NCBI RefSeq assembly: GCF_042685265.1
Contig: NZ_JBHUMX010000005.1
Reading direction: 5' to 3' (one strand)
Source of the DNA: Oceanobacillus_B kapialis
Lineage (GTDB): Bacteria > Bacillota > Bacilli > Bacillales > Amphibacillaceae
DNA length: 64,000 bases
Shown: positions 7,130-16,252 of the stretch, in pieces
Layout of the letters: each line of letters begins with the position of its first letter
Position numbering within the stretch: position 1 is the stretch's first letter
Translations under genes and position numbers: made by a program
Notes under the pieces: generated by a model
The model's database searches: none
What the model saw: the letters and a program-made list of their open reading frames with translations, nothing else
What the model was told of the DNA's origin: nothing

Positions 7130-8215
7130 TTATTCTCTTGGCAAACTAAACCAAAAAGTATGCACATTCCCCTTTGAAGTTATACCAATTCTACCTCGAT
7201 GATGTTCAATAATTTCTTTTGATATAGCGAGTCCTAAACCAGAACCACCTAATTCTCGTGACCGGGAAGGTTCAGTGCGATAAAACCTTTCAAAAATCCT
7301 TTCCTGATCATCAAGTGAAATAGGTTTTCCTGCTGCTGTTACAGCAAGCTTATATTCTAATCCGGTACTTTCCCCAGTTATCGTAATTGGCCCAGTTCCT
7401 GCATAGTAGCGAATGGCATTATCGAGTAAATTACTAATCACTTGAGTTATCTGACCATTATTAACTGTTATTACGCTAGGTGCAACATTTATACACACTT
7501 TAATATTCGCTTGCTTTGAGGTCCAGTGAAACATTTCAACAGATTGTTCTACTAGCTTTTTAATTTCAACAGAGAACTTTTCTGAAAAGTTCTGGGTTGA
7601 CACATGAGCCCATTCCTTCAGTTGCTCCATCTGCTCCACCAAATGAACAAGTCGCTCCGATTCCTCATATAACGATTGGTACAGCCTCTCATCACCTTTA
7701 ATCACACTATTTTGTAATGCTCTTAGATAACCGCTCAAATTAGACAATGGGGTACGAAATTCATGTGATAAATCGGAAACAAGCTTTTGTCGGTTTCTTT
7801 CATTTGTCTCTAACTGTTCAACTAGATCATTAAATTGGCTAATTAGTACACCAATTTCACCATTAGAATTTACTTTAATGGGTTTAGGGTATTCACCTTG
7901 CTTCATCTTTTTTGTGGAATAGATAAGTTCTCTTAATGGGTGAATCAGTTTTTTTGTTAAATAAAAAAGTGTCAAACTACCGATGACAATCGTGGTAATG
8001 CTGAAAATCCATAAGTATTGAAACAGGATCGCTTCAAACTGAGCTTGTTTTTGGTTACTCATTGATATTAAACCATCTGCTAGCACGCACGCGGTGTTAT
8101 AAATTGCAAAGCTACTCAGACCTACAAATGCAGTTATGACCATTATATTGATAAGAGTTAATCGAAAAAGTAATTGTTTAGGAACAAGTACTTTTCTAAG
8201 TTTATTCCGCAACAA
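7130..8215 (-). CDS. Membrane sensor histidine kinase
   Basis: A 361-residue HisKA/HATPase kinase. Two N-terminal membrane segments (about 18-45 and 65-88) flank a very short extracellular loop, followed by a HAMP region, the phospho-acceptor His151 in SHEFRTPL, N-box at about 258-270, F-box at 305-313 and G2-box GGSGLGLAI at 323-331. The G1 box reads AAGKPI rather than DxGxGI, a deviation also seen in heavy-metal sensor kinases of the CusS type. It starts at a TTG that overlaps the end of the response regulator gene by 14 bases. The signal is unknown, though neighbours suggest thiol redox or metal stress. Confidence 0.88.
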   Translation of the reverse strand: MLRNKLRKVLVPKQLLFRLTLINIMVITAFVGLSSFAIYNTACVLADGLISMSNQKQAQFEAILFQYLWIFSITTIVIGSLTLFYLTKKLIHPLRELIYSTKKMKQGEYPKPIKVNSNGEIGVLISQFNDLVEQLETNERNRQKLVSDLSHEFRTPLSNLSGYLRALQNSVIKGDERLYQSLYEESERLVHLVEQMEQLKEWAHVSTQNFSEKFSVEIKKLVEQSVEMFHWTSKQANIKVCINVAPSVITVNNGQITQVISNLLDNAIRYYAGTGPITITGESTGLEYKLAVTAAGKPISLDDQERIFERFYRTEPSRSRELGGSGLGLAISKEIIEHHRGRIGITSKGNVHTFWFSLPRE

Positions 8216-8885
8216 ATTTATACCCCATTCCTCTAACCGTTACAATCCGCTTAGGCAAAGCAGCATTCACTTCGATTTTCTTCCTTAGTTTTTTTATATG
8301 AGCATCTATTGTTCGATCCAGAACAAGTTTATCAGCATAAGGATATAATTGATTTATGAGATTTTCCCTAGAGATGACAAGGTTCGGATTCTCCATAAAG
8401 TAATATAAAAGATTAAATTCATGCTTCGTTAAGGTTACTTCTTTATCAAAAAGTAATACTTCACCTTTTCTAGGTTTAATACATAAACCATCATAGGTTA
8501 TTTTTTGGCAAAATTTACCAGTTCGACGCAGTACTGCTTCAATATGTGCGAGAAGTTCTTCAGGATCAAAGGGTTTAACTAAATAGTCATCTGCACCAAT
8601 TTTTAACCCATTTATTTTATCTTCAGTACGTGATTTGGCGGATAGCATAATAACGGATACTTCATTTCGCTCTTGATCCCGTACCCATGTACAAAAATCC
8701 TCTCCACTAAGTTTAGGAAGCATGAGATCTAGTATAATAAGGCAAGGATGTTTCAATAAAAAAACTTCTTTTGCTGCCTCTCCATCTGCAGCCTCCACCA
8801 CATCATATCCTGCTTTTGTTAGATAAATGCTAATTAGTTTGCGTATCATGTTATCGTCTTCCACAACTAATATGGTTTGTTTCAT
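8202..8885 (-). CDS. OmpR-family response regulator
   Basis: A 227-residue two-domain regulator. The receiver domain has acidic pocket ED-D at 9-11, phospho-acceptor Asp53 in ILDLMLP and conserved Lys104 in VKPF. The C-terminal winged helix ends RGMGYKF, as in OmpR/PhoB proteins. The start at 8885 is favoured over an upstream frame by the AGGTGAG ribosome binding site. It is co-transcribed with the overlapping kinase gene and lies 41 bases after the thioredoxin-like gene, so it may control this redox operon. The target promoters cannot be deduced here. Confidence 0.92.
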   Translation of the reverse strand: MKQTILVVEDDNMIRKLISIYLTKAGYDVVEAADGEAAKEVFLLKHPCLIILDLMLPKLSGEDFCTWVRDQERNEVSVIMLSAKSRTEDKINGLKIGADDYLVKPFDPEELLAHIEAVLRRTGKFCQKITYDGLCIKPRKGEVLLFDKEVTLTKHEFNLLYYFMENPNLVISRENLINQLYPYADKLVLDRTIDAHIKKLRKKIEVNAALPKRIVTVRGMGYKFVAE

Positions 8886-8926
8886 CCTCTCACCTCTTTG
8901 CCTCATTATACTAATACCTATATAGA

Positions 8927-9520
8927 TTACTCCATCTTTTCAAATTCCTGCACCATTAGATCATAGTTCAATGCACCAAATGCCATATTGCTAATTAAAC
9001 CGTTGGAGTCTACCATATAAGTAGTCGGGAGTGGTTGGATCGCATAGAGAGTTGCTGCTTCTAAATTGGAATCCATTAAAATTGGAAAGGTTAATTTGTA
9101 TTCGTCAACAAAGCTCTCTATATCTTCTACACTATTTTCCGTATCGGTTAAATTAACTGCTAAAATAACAACATCCTTATCTTGATAAAACTTTTCCATA
9201 TCTGGCATTTCTGCTCGACAAGGAGGACACCATGTTGCCCAAAAATTAATCATCACACGCTTCCCACGAAAATCCGATAGTTTCACACTTTCTCCAGTTA
9301 AAGTCTCTAGCTCGAAGTCTGGTGCCTGATTGCCGACTTCCAACCCAATGGTAGGCTCTTCGGATTCTTCAGCAACTTCACTTCCATTTTCATCCTCAAC
9401 TTCTTGTGTTTCATCTACACTTTCAAATTCCTCCGCTGATTTCCCTTGTGAATTGACGAAATCAAAAACTGCCCATCCTATCATACCAACCACGACAACA
9501 ATAAGAATCCACTTTTTCAT
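8927..9520 (-). CDS. TlpA/ResA-like membrane-anchored thiol-disulfide oxidoreductase
   Basis: A 197-residue protein. An N-terminal membrane anchor (about 4-20) is followed by a long acidic Glu-rich linker (about 28-58), then a thioredoxin-fold domain with the redox motif WCPPC at 97-101 and the cis-proline segment PLPTTY near 164. It is expected to face outside and reduce or oxidise thiols of exported proteins. Electrons would come through CcdA, whose gene lies just upstream. It resembles B. subtilis ResA/StoA, but its genetic context differs from both. The acidic linker is longer than in ResA. Confidence 0.88.
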   Translation of the reverse strand: MKKWILIVVVVGMIGWAVFDFVNSQGKSAEEFESVDETQEVEDENGSEVAEESEEPTIGLEVGNQAPDFELETLTGESVKLSDFRGKRVMINFWATWCPPCRAEMPDMEKFYQDKDVVILAVNLTDTENSVEDIESFVDEYKLTFPILMDSNLEAATLYAIQPLPTTYMVDSNGLISNMAFGALNYDLMVQEFEKME

Positions 9521-9539
9521 TAAATAAACCTCCTAATAT

Positions 9540-10298
9540 TCATCCTAATCTTGATAGCCAAGTGTCTTGGACTAAATCTAGTAAAAACCCTGAAATACGA
9601 GGCATTAAACCAAAGAATAGAATTAATCCCATGATAATCATAATGATGGCACCTATTTTCATAATAATCTCACTATGTCGTACAATCCATCTTGTTTTGC
9701 CAATAAAGAATGTTAGGATAAGAAACGGTATTGTAAACCCAACAACATACATTAATGTATAAAATATCCCTTGACCTGGATCACTTGCTGCCAAGAGCAG
9801 AATGGAACCGAAGATAGGTCCAATACATGGTGTCCACCCAGCAGCGAATCCTAACCCGATAAAGAATGTTCCGACATATCCCGCTGGTTTATGTGTGTTG
9901 TGAAAACGTCGTTCCTTCATGAGGAATGGTAAATGGATCCACCCAGCTATAAATAAACCCATGACGATAATGAAAACCCCTGCTATCCGCTGAATGAGCA
10001 ATCCTGAATCTCCTATTAAAAGCTGTTGTGCCCATTGCCCTAAAAAGGAGGCACTTGCACCCAAGCTAAGAAATACTAACGATACAGCTAACAAAAAGAA
10101 GAAGGAGTGCGCAAATAACTGGCGAACCATTCTATTATTTTTTTCACCCTGTAGTTCCTTAACACTAATTCCAGTTATGTACGACATGTAGGCTGGAAAA
10201 ATTGGCAAAACGCAAGGGGATAAAAAAGATAGGGCACCTGCCCCTATTGCCAAAATTATTCCTACAAGTAACATCGTATCTGCCTCAATAATTCCCAT
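9540..10298 (-). CDS. ccdA: CcdA-type transmembrane electron carrier
   Basis: A 252-residue membrane protein of the CcdA/DsbD-beta family with six predicted membrane segments. Both signature cysteine motifs are present: LSPCVLP (Cys29) near the first segment and GWTPCIGP (Cys158) near the fourth. It passes electrons from cytoplasmic thioredoxin to extracytoplasmic TlpA-like proteins, here probably the gene 19 bases downstream. The ATG overlaps the stop codon of the preceding gene by one base (TAATG), which indicates translational coupling. Use in cytochrome c maturation versus another redox task is undecided. Confidence 0.9.
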   Translation of the reverse strand: MGIIEADTMLLVGIILAIGAGALSFLSPCVLPIFPAYMSYITGISVKELQGEKNNRMVRQLFAHSFFFLLAVSLVFLSLGASASFLGQWAQQLLIGDSGLLIQRIAGVFIIVMGLFIAGWIHLPFLMKERRFHNTHKPAGYVGTFFIGLGFAAGWTPCIGPIFGSILLLAASDPGQGIFYTLMYVVGFTIPFLILTFFIGKTRWIVRHSEIIMKIGAIIMIIMGLILFFGLMPRISGFLLDLVQDTWLSRLG

Positions 10299-10945
10299 TA
10301 TGTATCCCTCTTTCTTAATTGATAGGTTAGACTACCAATACTTGTAATAAGAACTCCTCCAAAAAACCATGGTTCCACAATATAACCAAACACTGTTACA
10401 AACGGATTAACAATCGATAAAATGACCATCCCAATAAAATAGGTTGTTAATTGGATAATCAATTGGATAGCAATTGTCACATGCTCCCTAAGGATAAAAA
10501 ATGCCCCAATAAGAATTGCTAACAGGATTAAATAACCAAAAGAGTACGTATTATCTCCTATAACTAATTGAATAAATTCGTGTACAAATGAACTAAGAAG
10601 AAAAATATGAATGAAGGAACCCATTAAAGGAAGTAAATTTATTTTTTTTCGTTTTGATTTATACAGAAGGGAGAATGCTGTTAGTACAATTGCGAAATAA
10701 AAGGCTTTAGAGTCACTCGGATAAGCTAAGATCGATAATGGATCCGATAAAAAAGTGGAAAGGTTTAATACAATTTTTCCTAGCCAGACAAAGACCACAA
10801 AATTAATTAATTGAGATGTCAGTTCTTCTATATGTTTTTTCTTTTTTTCTTTCGATAAGTCACTAAATAAATAAAAGGTAAGGAATCCTATTGCCAGACT
10901 GAGAGCAATCATACCGATTACCATTAACTTACTTGCTATTACCAT
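10298..10945 (-). CDS. Unrecognised polytopic membrane protein upstream of ccdA
   Basis: I do not recognise the family. The 215-residue product has about seven hydrophobic segments and a lysine-rich cytoplasmic stretch (EKKKKH, about residues 33-38). The start at 10945 is preceded by a GAGG ribosome binding site. It is the first gene of an apparent five-gene operon with ccdA, a TlpA-like gene and a two-component system, to which it is translationally coupled. The context suggests a role with thiol redox or metal handling, and this is inference only. No cysteine pairs or metal motifs stand out. Confidence 0.75.
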   Translation of the reverse strand: MVIASKLMVIGMIALSLAIGFLTFYLFSDLSKEKKKKHIEELTSQLINFVVFVWLGKIVLNLSTFLSDPLSILAYPSDSKAFYFAIVLTAFSLLYKSKRKKINLLPLMGSFIHIFLLSSFVHEFIQLVIGDNTYSFGYLILLAILIGAFFILREHVTIAIQLIIQLTTYFIGMVILSIVNPFVTVFGYIVEPWFFGGVLITSIGSLTYQLRKRDT

Positions 10946-11035
10946 TGTATTTTCCTCACTTTCAATCTCCTTCCGCTTATAACTTATCCTTCTAATGTGA
11001 AAATTTGATGAAAGTATTACAGAACAAAAGCGTGG

Positions 11036-11346
11036 GGCGACCGTTTAGAGACGTACGGACTGGACTGAGCCGCAGGAGATAAAGGAAACATGCCCCTACA
11101 TTAGGGGTATGTCGGCGTTGGCCGGCAAGGCCGATTTTAGTCGACCCTCCTTCCCTTTAGAGCTGATGTTGACTTTCACCACAAGGGTATAAGTGCGACT
11201 AAGCCTCTGGTTTCACCAGTCGGCAAGTCTTCTTTATCGTACGGAGGTGAGGGAAGTCTTGCTAGTCTCTGGGTGCTGGAGCTGGACGTGGCAAATTCAG
11301 TTGTTTCGTGATCCTCAGCACTAGAATTTTATACTTTTGTATGCAA
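11036..11346. repeat. Structured dispersed repeat, copy 2, with GC-rich module
   Basis: This copy aligns along its length with copy 1 (1986-2249), but between the GATAAAGGAA and GACTTTCACC blocks it carries an extra module of about 65 bases (11089-11154). That module is nearly identical to one at 63918-63979. It includes a hairpin with a 10-bp stem (11089-11111) and a GGCCGGCAAGGCC segment. The element lies in the spacer downstream of the ABC-F pseudogene and directly abuts its terminator. No coding potential is shared with other copies. Confidence 0.82.
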
Positions 11347-11347
11347 T

Positions 11348-11372
11348 AAAAAAAGAGACCGCTACGAGTCTC
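11348..11372 (-). terminator. Short terminator after the ABC-F pseudogene
   Basis: Stem GAGAC/GTCTC with an 8-base loop, followed on the minus strand by seven T residues. The stem is short, but position and T-run fit a rho-independent terminator. The stretch 11373-11554 shows no further gene or clear signal. Confidence 0.5.
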
Positions 11373-11554
11373 GTTAACTGAAATCCTTATATGTTTACAC
11401 TTTAAGCATAGTTTTGTTGTGACTTATAATGGCAATATTGCCAAGCGCCTATAGATTCCGGCAACCGTTTTTTATCGTCTTATTCCCTAATACTTTAATA
11501 CTTCTAAATTAATATGACCCCTCCCAAAATGAAAAAGCGTTTAATTCTGCATGA

Positions 11555-13027
11555 TTAAATTATCCTTTTTAACGTTATCTTCTTCGTCGCAACAGATCCG
11601 ACAAAATGTTCGTTATGGTCAACGCCTATCAGAGTAGGTTTATACCTCTTAATTGAATTTATTAGCTGTTCAATAATCATCATATCTAAATAGTTGGTAA
11701 CCTCATCCCACACGAATAACGAAAAATTACCAAGTAAGGCATGGGCCAAAAAAACTTTTTTTCTGTTCCCCAGCACTCCAATCGATACTCGATTGATCCG
11801 CAAAGCGAGAACGTTTAAAGCCTAATTGATGCAGCAAATGCAAGTATGCCTCTTTTTCTTTTGCTGTTAGCTGGTGAAGTATGGTGGCATAATCTTCATC
11901 AAGCTGATTTTTTTGATCTAAAACAGAAAGTCTGTCAGGCAGGCGAATATGATAGTCACCCAATACTTCAAATTGTCCATTACCAAGTAAAAAGTTTAGG
12001 AGCGTTGATTTTCCCACACCATTTTTTCCTGTGATAAACAATCGATCACCTGGGATCATATCTATACTAATCGGTTCAAATAGTGGCTTTCCATCTCGTA
12101 TTATGGAAAAATCTCTTAGAGAGAGAGAATTTGCTTTGTCAGCTGATCCACGTTCATCTTTAAATCAGCAATCTCTTCTACGTTATGTATTAACTGTTGC
12201 TTCTCTCTTATTTTCTCTTCGGTTCTTTTTTTAATCGCTTTTGAGCGCTTCATCTGTTTAGCAGCCAGCCTTCTTTCAGCGGCATCTTTTGAGCTATTTT
12301 CCCTTTTCTGCCCCCACTCCCCAACTCTCTTCGAAACAGCATCCAACCGATTGATCTCTTTAAACAGCTTTTGGTTTGCTTCCACTGTTAATTTATCTGC
12401 ATTCTGCTTCTCTTGTTGCCATGTATTAATATTACCTTTTAATACATCTATACTTGCTTTATTGATTGCCAGGACATGATCCACAAATTGGTTTAGAAAA
12501 TGCTGATCATGACTAATCACAATAAATCCCTTTTTTCGACTTAAAAACTCCCCAACTACTTTTCTACCATGTACATCTAAATTATTAGTCGGCTCATCAA
12601 TTAAAGGAAAGGAATTCTCATTTAAAAATAAACCAACTAACAAGATCTTCGTTTGCTCGCCGCCGCTCAACAGATGAAAATCTCTGTCTAAAATATGTGG
12701 AGATAGATCCATATAGGATAACTCCAGTTCCATTTCCCAGCGTTCCGCCATTGGATTTTCCTGAAGCAGCACCTGCTCTGCTGTAATGCTTATGTGCGGA
12801 TCTGGGTACACAGGGAAGTATTTGAATGGAAGGGATGCCTGCACTGTTCCTTCATACTCTAATTCATCTAAAAGTATTTTTAATAATGTCGTTTTTCCGC
12901 GGCCATTCCTGCCAATCAAACCCAGCTTCCAGTCTTCATGAATTTTAATAGAAACATTGTGAAATAGTGGTGAAATCATAGAAGGGTATTTGAACGACAT
13001 ATCTTTTACGAGAATATTTCCTGACAT
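11555..13027 (-). pseudogene. Lsa-type ABC-F ribosome-protection protein, frameshifted twice
   Basis: The three pieces together make one Lsa-like ABC-F protein with two ATPase domains. The first (12116-13027) holds Walker A GRNGRGKT at 39-46, signature LSGGEQ at 120-125 and Walker B IDEPTNNLD at 143-151, then a Lys/Arg-rich linker. The frame is lost at a (GA)5 tract (12119-12128) and again at a run of seven A residues (minus strand, about 11755). Removing one GA unit and one A restores a continuous protein. The second Walker B reads WDEVTNYLD, with Val in place of the usual Pro. Intact relatives protect the ribosome from lincosamide, pleuromutilin and streptogramin A drugs. Confidence 0.85.
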
Positions 13028-13073
13028 AGCTAGTGGCTCCTTTCTATGCTGGACTTGGTTAACTTACTATAAG

Positions 13074-13562
13074 CTAATTAAGTGGAAAAGGGTGTGGGAG
13101 GTTCTCTTTATAATAAACTTCATGTGCTGAATATCCGTACTGTTGATATCTGGCAACCACCTTATCAATAAGACTCTCTTCCTTCGACAATACATAAATC
13201 TCTGATGTATCCACTACGCTTACTACAAAATCACAAGCTGAGTTTAAAAAATGATTGACGTCTCTTATTTCAATATAGCTTTGTTCACTGAAATAGATGG
13301 AAAAGGTAGCAAGAATGGGATAATAGCTAGGATAGGAGACATACGTATTCATTTGCTGATTGTTTAATAGTTTAGCTTCATCCAACATAGCAATGTGTGG
13401 GTCTGTTTTTCCGTTCTCTTCTACATCCTCTGGAAACAGTATTTCATGATGACAAGAACCTTTCACCCACATGGAAGGTATTAAAAGTATATCTTGAAAC
13501 AATTTAAATAATATTTGGCCCCATTTATTCTCTACTTCTAGCTTAACTCCAATTTTTGTCAT
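13074..13562 (-). CDS. DUF2691-like protein
   Basis: A 162-residue soluble protein. Its outline (IGVKLEVENKWGQIL at the start, then IEIRDVNHFLNSACDFVV in the second half) resembles the DUF2691 family that includes B. subtilis YncE, whose function is not known. The match is from memory of family features and is moderate. The start at 13562 has a GGTGGGAT ribosome binding site. It stands alone between the ABC-F pseudogene and the divergent hydroxylase gene. No catalytic residues or signal peptide can be pointed out. Confidence 0.6.
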   Translation of the reverse strand: MTKIGVKLEVENKWGQILFKLFQDILLIPSMWVKGSCHHEILFPEDVEENGKTDPHIAMLDEAKLLNNQQMNTYVSYPSYYPILATFSIYFSEQSYIEIRDVNHFLNSACDFVVSVVDTSEIYVLSKEESLIDKVVARYQQYGYSAHEVYYKENLPHPFPLN

Positions 13563-13852
13563 TCATCTATCCCACCTAGACCGTAAATTTTTGTATTAAT
13601 TGAATTCCCATGACTTTCGTTTTATTTAAAAAGATACCTATTGGGGAAAATTTTATCACAATATTTTAATAACTCAACCGTCACAAGAACCCACACAAGA
13701 TTGCCTAACCAGTCAATTTGCTTCATTCTAAGCTTCTTCTTAATAGTCTTTTATCATTAAAAATAGCGAACAGATACGCGCATTAACTAATAAAATAATA
13801 CAGTTGAAGTAACGCTGCATTTTAAAAACATACGGTTAAGGAAGTGTTTATC

Positions 13853-15307
13853 ATGGGAGCTATTACTGGAGCAGATTTTATTAGACGCTTAAACCAGCTG
13901 GATACTGAAATTTGGCTGGATGGAAAAAAAGTTGAGGGGGAAATTTCGGAGCACCCTGCATTCAAAGGGATTCTTCAGACAAAAGCTTCCCTATATGATA
14001 TGCAACATGATCCGGAAATTAAAGAAGAGATGACTTTCCATTCAGCCGAATTAGGAGAGGCTGTTGGGATCTCCTTCTTGCAACCGAAAACAAAGGAGGA
14101 TTTAATAAAAAGAAGAAAGGCAAGTGAACACTGGGCTAGACGTACAGGTGGCTTGCTTGGGAGAAGTCCCGATTATCTCAACACCGCTTTAATGAGTTTC
14201 GCCTCTTCTTCTCCATTATTAAAGGGGAGGACAAACTGCTTTCCGGAAAATATCCAATCTTTATATGAGAAGGCGATGAAAGAGGACCTCTCATTTACCC
14301 ATTCTTTTGTCTCACCCCAAGTAAACCGTTCGGATTCATATTTGGAATCCTCTGAGGAGGAACCTATTGTTGCACGGATAGTTGATAGAAATGAAGAAGG
14401 CATCATCATTAAAGGGGCTCGCCTTTTAGCTACTCAAGGCGGGTTAACGGACGAAGTATTAGTTATTAGTACGCCTAAATTTTTGCTGGATGAAAATGAG
14501 GCTTTTGCCTTCTCCATTCCATCAGATACAAAGGGGTTAAAGTTCATATGCAGAGAGTCGTTTGTTGGTGGGGATTCGCTTTTTAATCACCCCTTAAGCT
14601 CTCGTTACGAAGAAATGGATACCATCCTTGTTTTCGATAATGTCCTAGTACCGTGGAATCGCGTATTCTATTATGACAATGCGATTGTAGCCGCAGACTT
14701 TTCCTTCCAAAGTTCGTTTCACAATTTTACGACCCACCAAGTCGTAACAAGACAAATTGTAAAATCGGAATTTATTTTAGGTCTAGCTGAGCTCCTAGTA
14801 CAGACGATTAACGTGAGCGAGTATCAACATATTCAAGATAAGCTATCAGAAATCATTATTGGCCTTGAAACAATGAAGGCCCTATTGGAAAAGTCCGAGA
14901 ATGATGCAGCAATAGATGAGTGGGGAGTCATGCGACCAGATATTGTGCCCCTTAAGGTAGCCAATAATATCTTTCCTAAAATATACCCCCGCTTCACCGA
15001 AATAATTCAATTAATTGGGGCAAGCGGAATGGTTAGTCTGCCTACTGAAGATGCATTCAGCTCCCCTATTCGAGCCGATCTTGATCAGTACCTTCAAGCA
15101 GCAACCAAGAACGCAGAGGGTCGAGTTAAAATATTTCGGTTGGCCTGGGATCTTACTATGAGTTCATTTGGAACGAGGCAGACTCAATATGAGAGGTACT
15201 TTTTTGGAGACCCTGTCCGATTATCCGGTCGTTTGTACAAAGCATATCCGCTTGATGATTTTGTTAAAGAAGTTAGTGATTTTTTAGACTTGGAAAGGGG
15301 AGAATAA
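13853..15307 (+). CDS. yoaI: HpaB/YoaI-type 4-hydroxyphenylacetate 3-monooxygenase, oxygenase subunit
   Basis: A 484-residue member of the HpaB family of FADH2-using two-component flavin hydroxylases. It has the acyl-CoA-dehydrogenase-like fold and conserved family segments (VGISFLQPKTKEDL, LVFDNVLVPWNRVF, LIGASGMVSLPTE). It would add an ortho hydroxyl to 4-hydroxyphenylacetate or a similar phenol with flavin supplied by a separate reductase, which is not encoded nearby. The ATG at 13853 is chosen because AAGGAA lies 9 bases upstream; length matches B. subtilis YoaI. It is one of few plus-strand genes and stands alone. Substrate is uncertain. Confidence 0.88.
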   Translation: MGAITGADFIRRLNQLDTEIWLDGKKVEGEISEHPAFKGILQTKASLYDMQHDPEIKEEMTFHSAELGEAVGISFLQPKTKEDLIKRRKASEHWARRTGGLLGRSPDYLNTALMSFASSSPLLKGRTNCFPENIQSLYEKAMKEDLSFTHSFVSPQVNRSDSYLESSEEEPIVARIVDRNEEGIIIKGARLLATQGGLTDEVLVISTPKFLLDENEAFAFSIPSDTKGLKFICRESFVGGDSLFNHPLSSRYEEMDTILVFDNVLVPWNRVFYYDNAIVAADFSFQSSFHNFTTHQVVTRQIVKSEFILGLAELLVQTINVSEYQHIQDKLSEIIIGLETMKALLEKSENDAAIDEWGVMRPDIVPLKVANNIFPKIYPRFTEIIQLIGASGMVSLPTEDAFSSPIRADLDQYLQAATKNAEGRVKIFRLAWDLTMSSFGTRQTQYERYFFGDPVRLSGRLYKAYPLDDFVKEVSDFLDLERGE

Positions 15308-15345
15308 CGTAAATTCGTTTGAAATATAAGTCCAAAGATTAAAGG

Positions 15346-15588
15346 TTTCTAGCCGAGCTGTTCAATACTGAGGCAGTCTTTGTTAAGCTAGCGTTTGATC
15401 GAATTAACATTTAGCTGCCTTCACTATTACAGCAACATGAATTGTGTAATTTAAATAAGTATAGTCATAATGAAATTACAGGCTGTGTATTAGCACAAAA
15501 AGGTCCATATGTGAAAAGGATCTTTGAATTAGTCTCATTAATTTATCCCAGAGCTTTTTTCCTGTTTAAAAGTGGGACGGAACTTTGA
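15346..15588 (+). pseudogene. Possible gene remnant downstream of yoaI
   Basis: A plus-strand frame of 80 codons with one internal TAG (after FDRINI) and no start codon reads like protein rather than noise (for example EITGCVLAQKGPYVKRIF near its middle). I do not recognise the family. It ends inside the 3' end of the opposite-strand gene. It may be the tail of a gene deleted upstream. Confidence 0.35.
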
Positions 15589-15949
15589 CAAGAAAATATT
15601 TTTTTGTCCACATTTCCGTGGTAACAACCGACGATTCACCACTATCTTTTTTGAAAAAAAGGCCACTACCTTCTTTCTCTGTGAAGGCCCACCCATTGCT
15701 GCTCATAAACTTTTTTATGTTTTCATCAACTTCGGTTACGCCATTTTGATTTTCTGTGATATACCAAGCATCATTGTCATCCTGTGAAATTTTCACCAAA
15801 TCTATTTGATTTGCTTTTTTTAACTTTTCAATTGCTTCTTTTGGTGATATGGAATTAACAGGAAGGTCCGGATACGTTGACATATTCACTACCGTAAACA
15901 TTACAATAACTGCAATAATAGCTATTATAAATATCGATATCTTTTTCAC
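15566..15949 (-). CDS. Small secreted or membrane-anchored hypothetical protein
   Basis: A 127-residue product with a basic N-terminus and one hydrophobic segment (ISIFIIAIIAVIVMF, about residues 4-20), then an extracytoplasmic domain with no cysteines. The GTG at 15949 is chosen because AGGAGG lies 7 bases upstream. The soluble part (about 30-120) is Lys/Asp/Glu-rich and I recognise no family. It is a single-gene unit between yoaI and the duplicated rpsI end. The anchor could equally be an uncleaved signal sequence. Confidence 0.7.
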   Translation of the reverse strand: MKKISIFIIAIIAVIVMFTVVNMSTYPDLPVNSISPKEAIEKLKKANQIDLVKISQDDNDAWYITENQNGVTEVDENIKKFMSSNGWAFTEKEGSGLFFKKDSGESSVVTTEMWTKKYFLVKVPSHF

Positions 15950-16118
15950 TTGTATTCCTCCTATATAAGTTAGATTTGAGGCCACACCATTTTTATAGTC
16001 GTTTGTTGTATTATACTTAAGTTACTCCAGATATAGACAATAAAGGAATTTCAGTTTTTAACATGTTTATTTTACAGAAAAATTGAGGTATACTGTATAT
16101 AGATAGTAATATGATAAT

Positions 16119-16252
16119 AAAAGACCGTCCATGGTGGTACATGGAACGGCCTAATGTGTAAAAGCCCTTCAAGGGGGCAGCTCACGATTTGAGTTAAAAA
16201 AGTAACCAACCCAAAGGCTTGCTAGGCATTTAATGGGTGGTTACTTTTTTTG
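16119..16252 (+). ncRNA. Candidate antisense antitoxin RNA of a type I module
   Basis: A plus-strand promoter-like pair, TTGAGG (16083-16088) and TAATAT (16107-16112) with an 18-base spacer, would start an RNA near 16119. It would contain a hairpin CCGTCCATG/CATGGAACGG (16125-16149), a GCCC/GGGC hairpin and a terminator with a run of T ending near 16252. The RNA overlaps the 3' end of the toxin frame on the other strand. This layout matches type I antitoxins such as RatA or SR4. Endpoints are estimates. Confidence 0.6.
16195..16251. terminator. Bidirectional terminator shared by toxin mRNA and antitoxin RNA
   Basis: Stem GTAACCAACCCA/TGGGTGGTTAC with one bulged A, flanked by A-tracts on the left and a T-run on the right, so it can stop transcription in both directions. 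The toxin stop codon lies inside the stem. Confidence 0.75.

Noticed and set aside
7130..8215. Histidine kinase as catalytically dead because of the altered G1 box
   Set aside because: Related variant G1 boxes occur in active heavy-metal sensor kinases, and the His, N, F and G2 motifs are intact.
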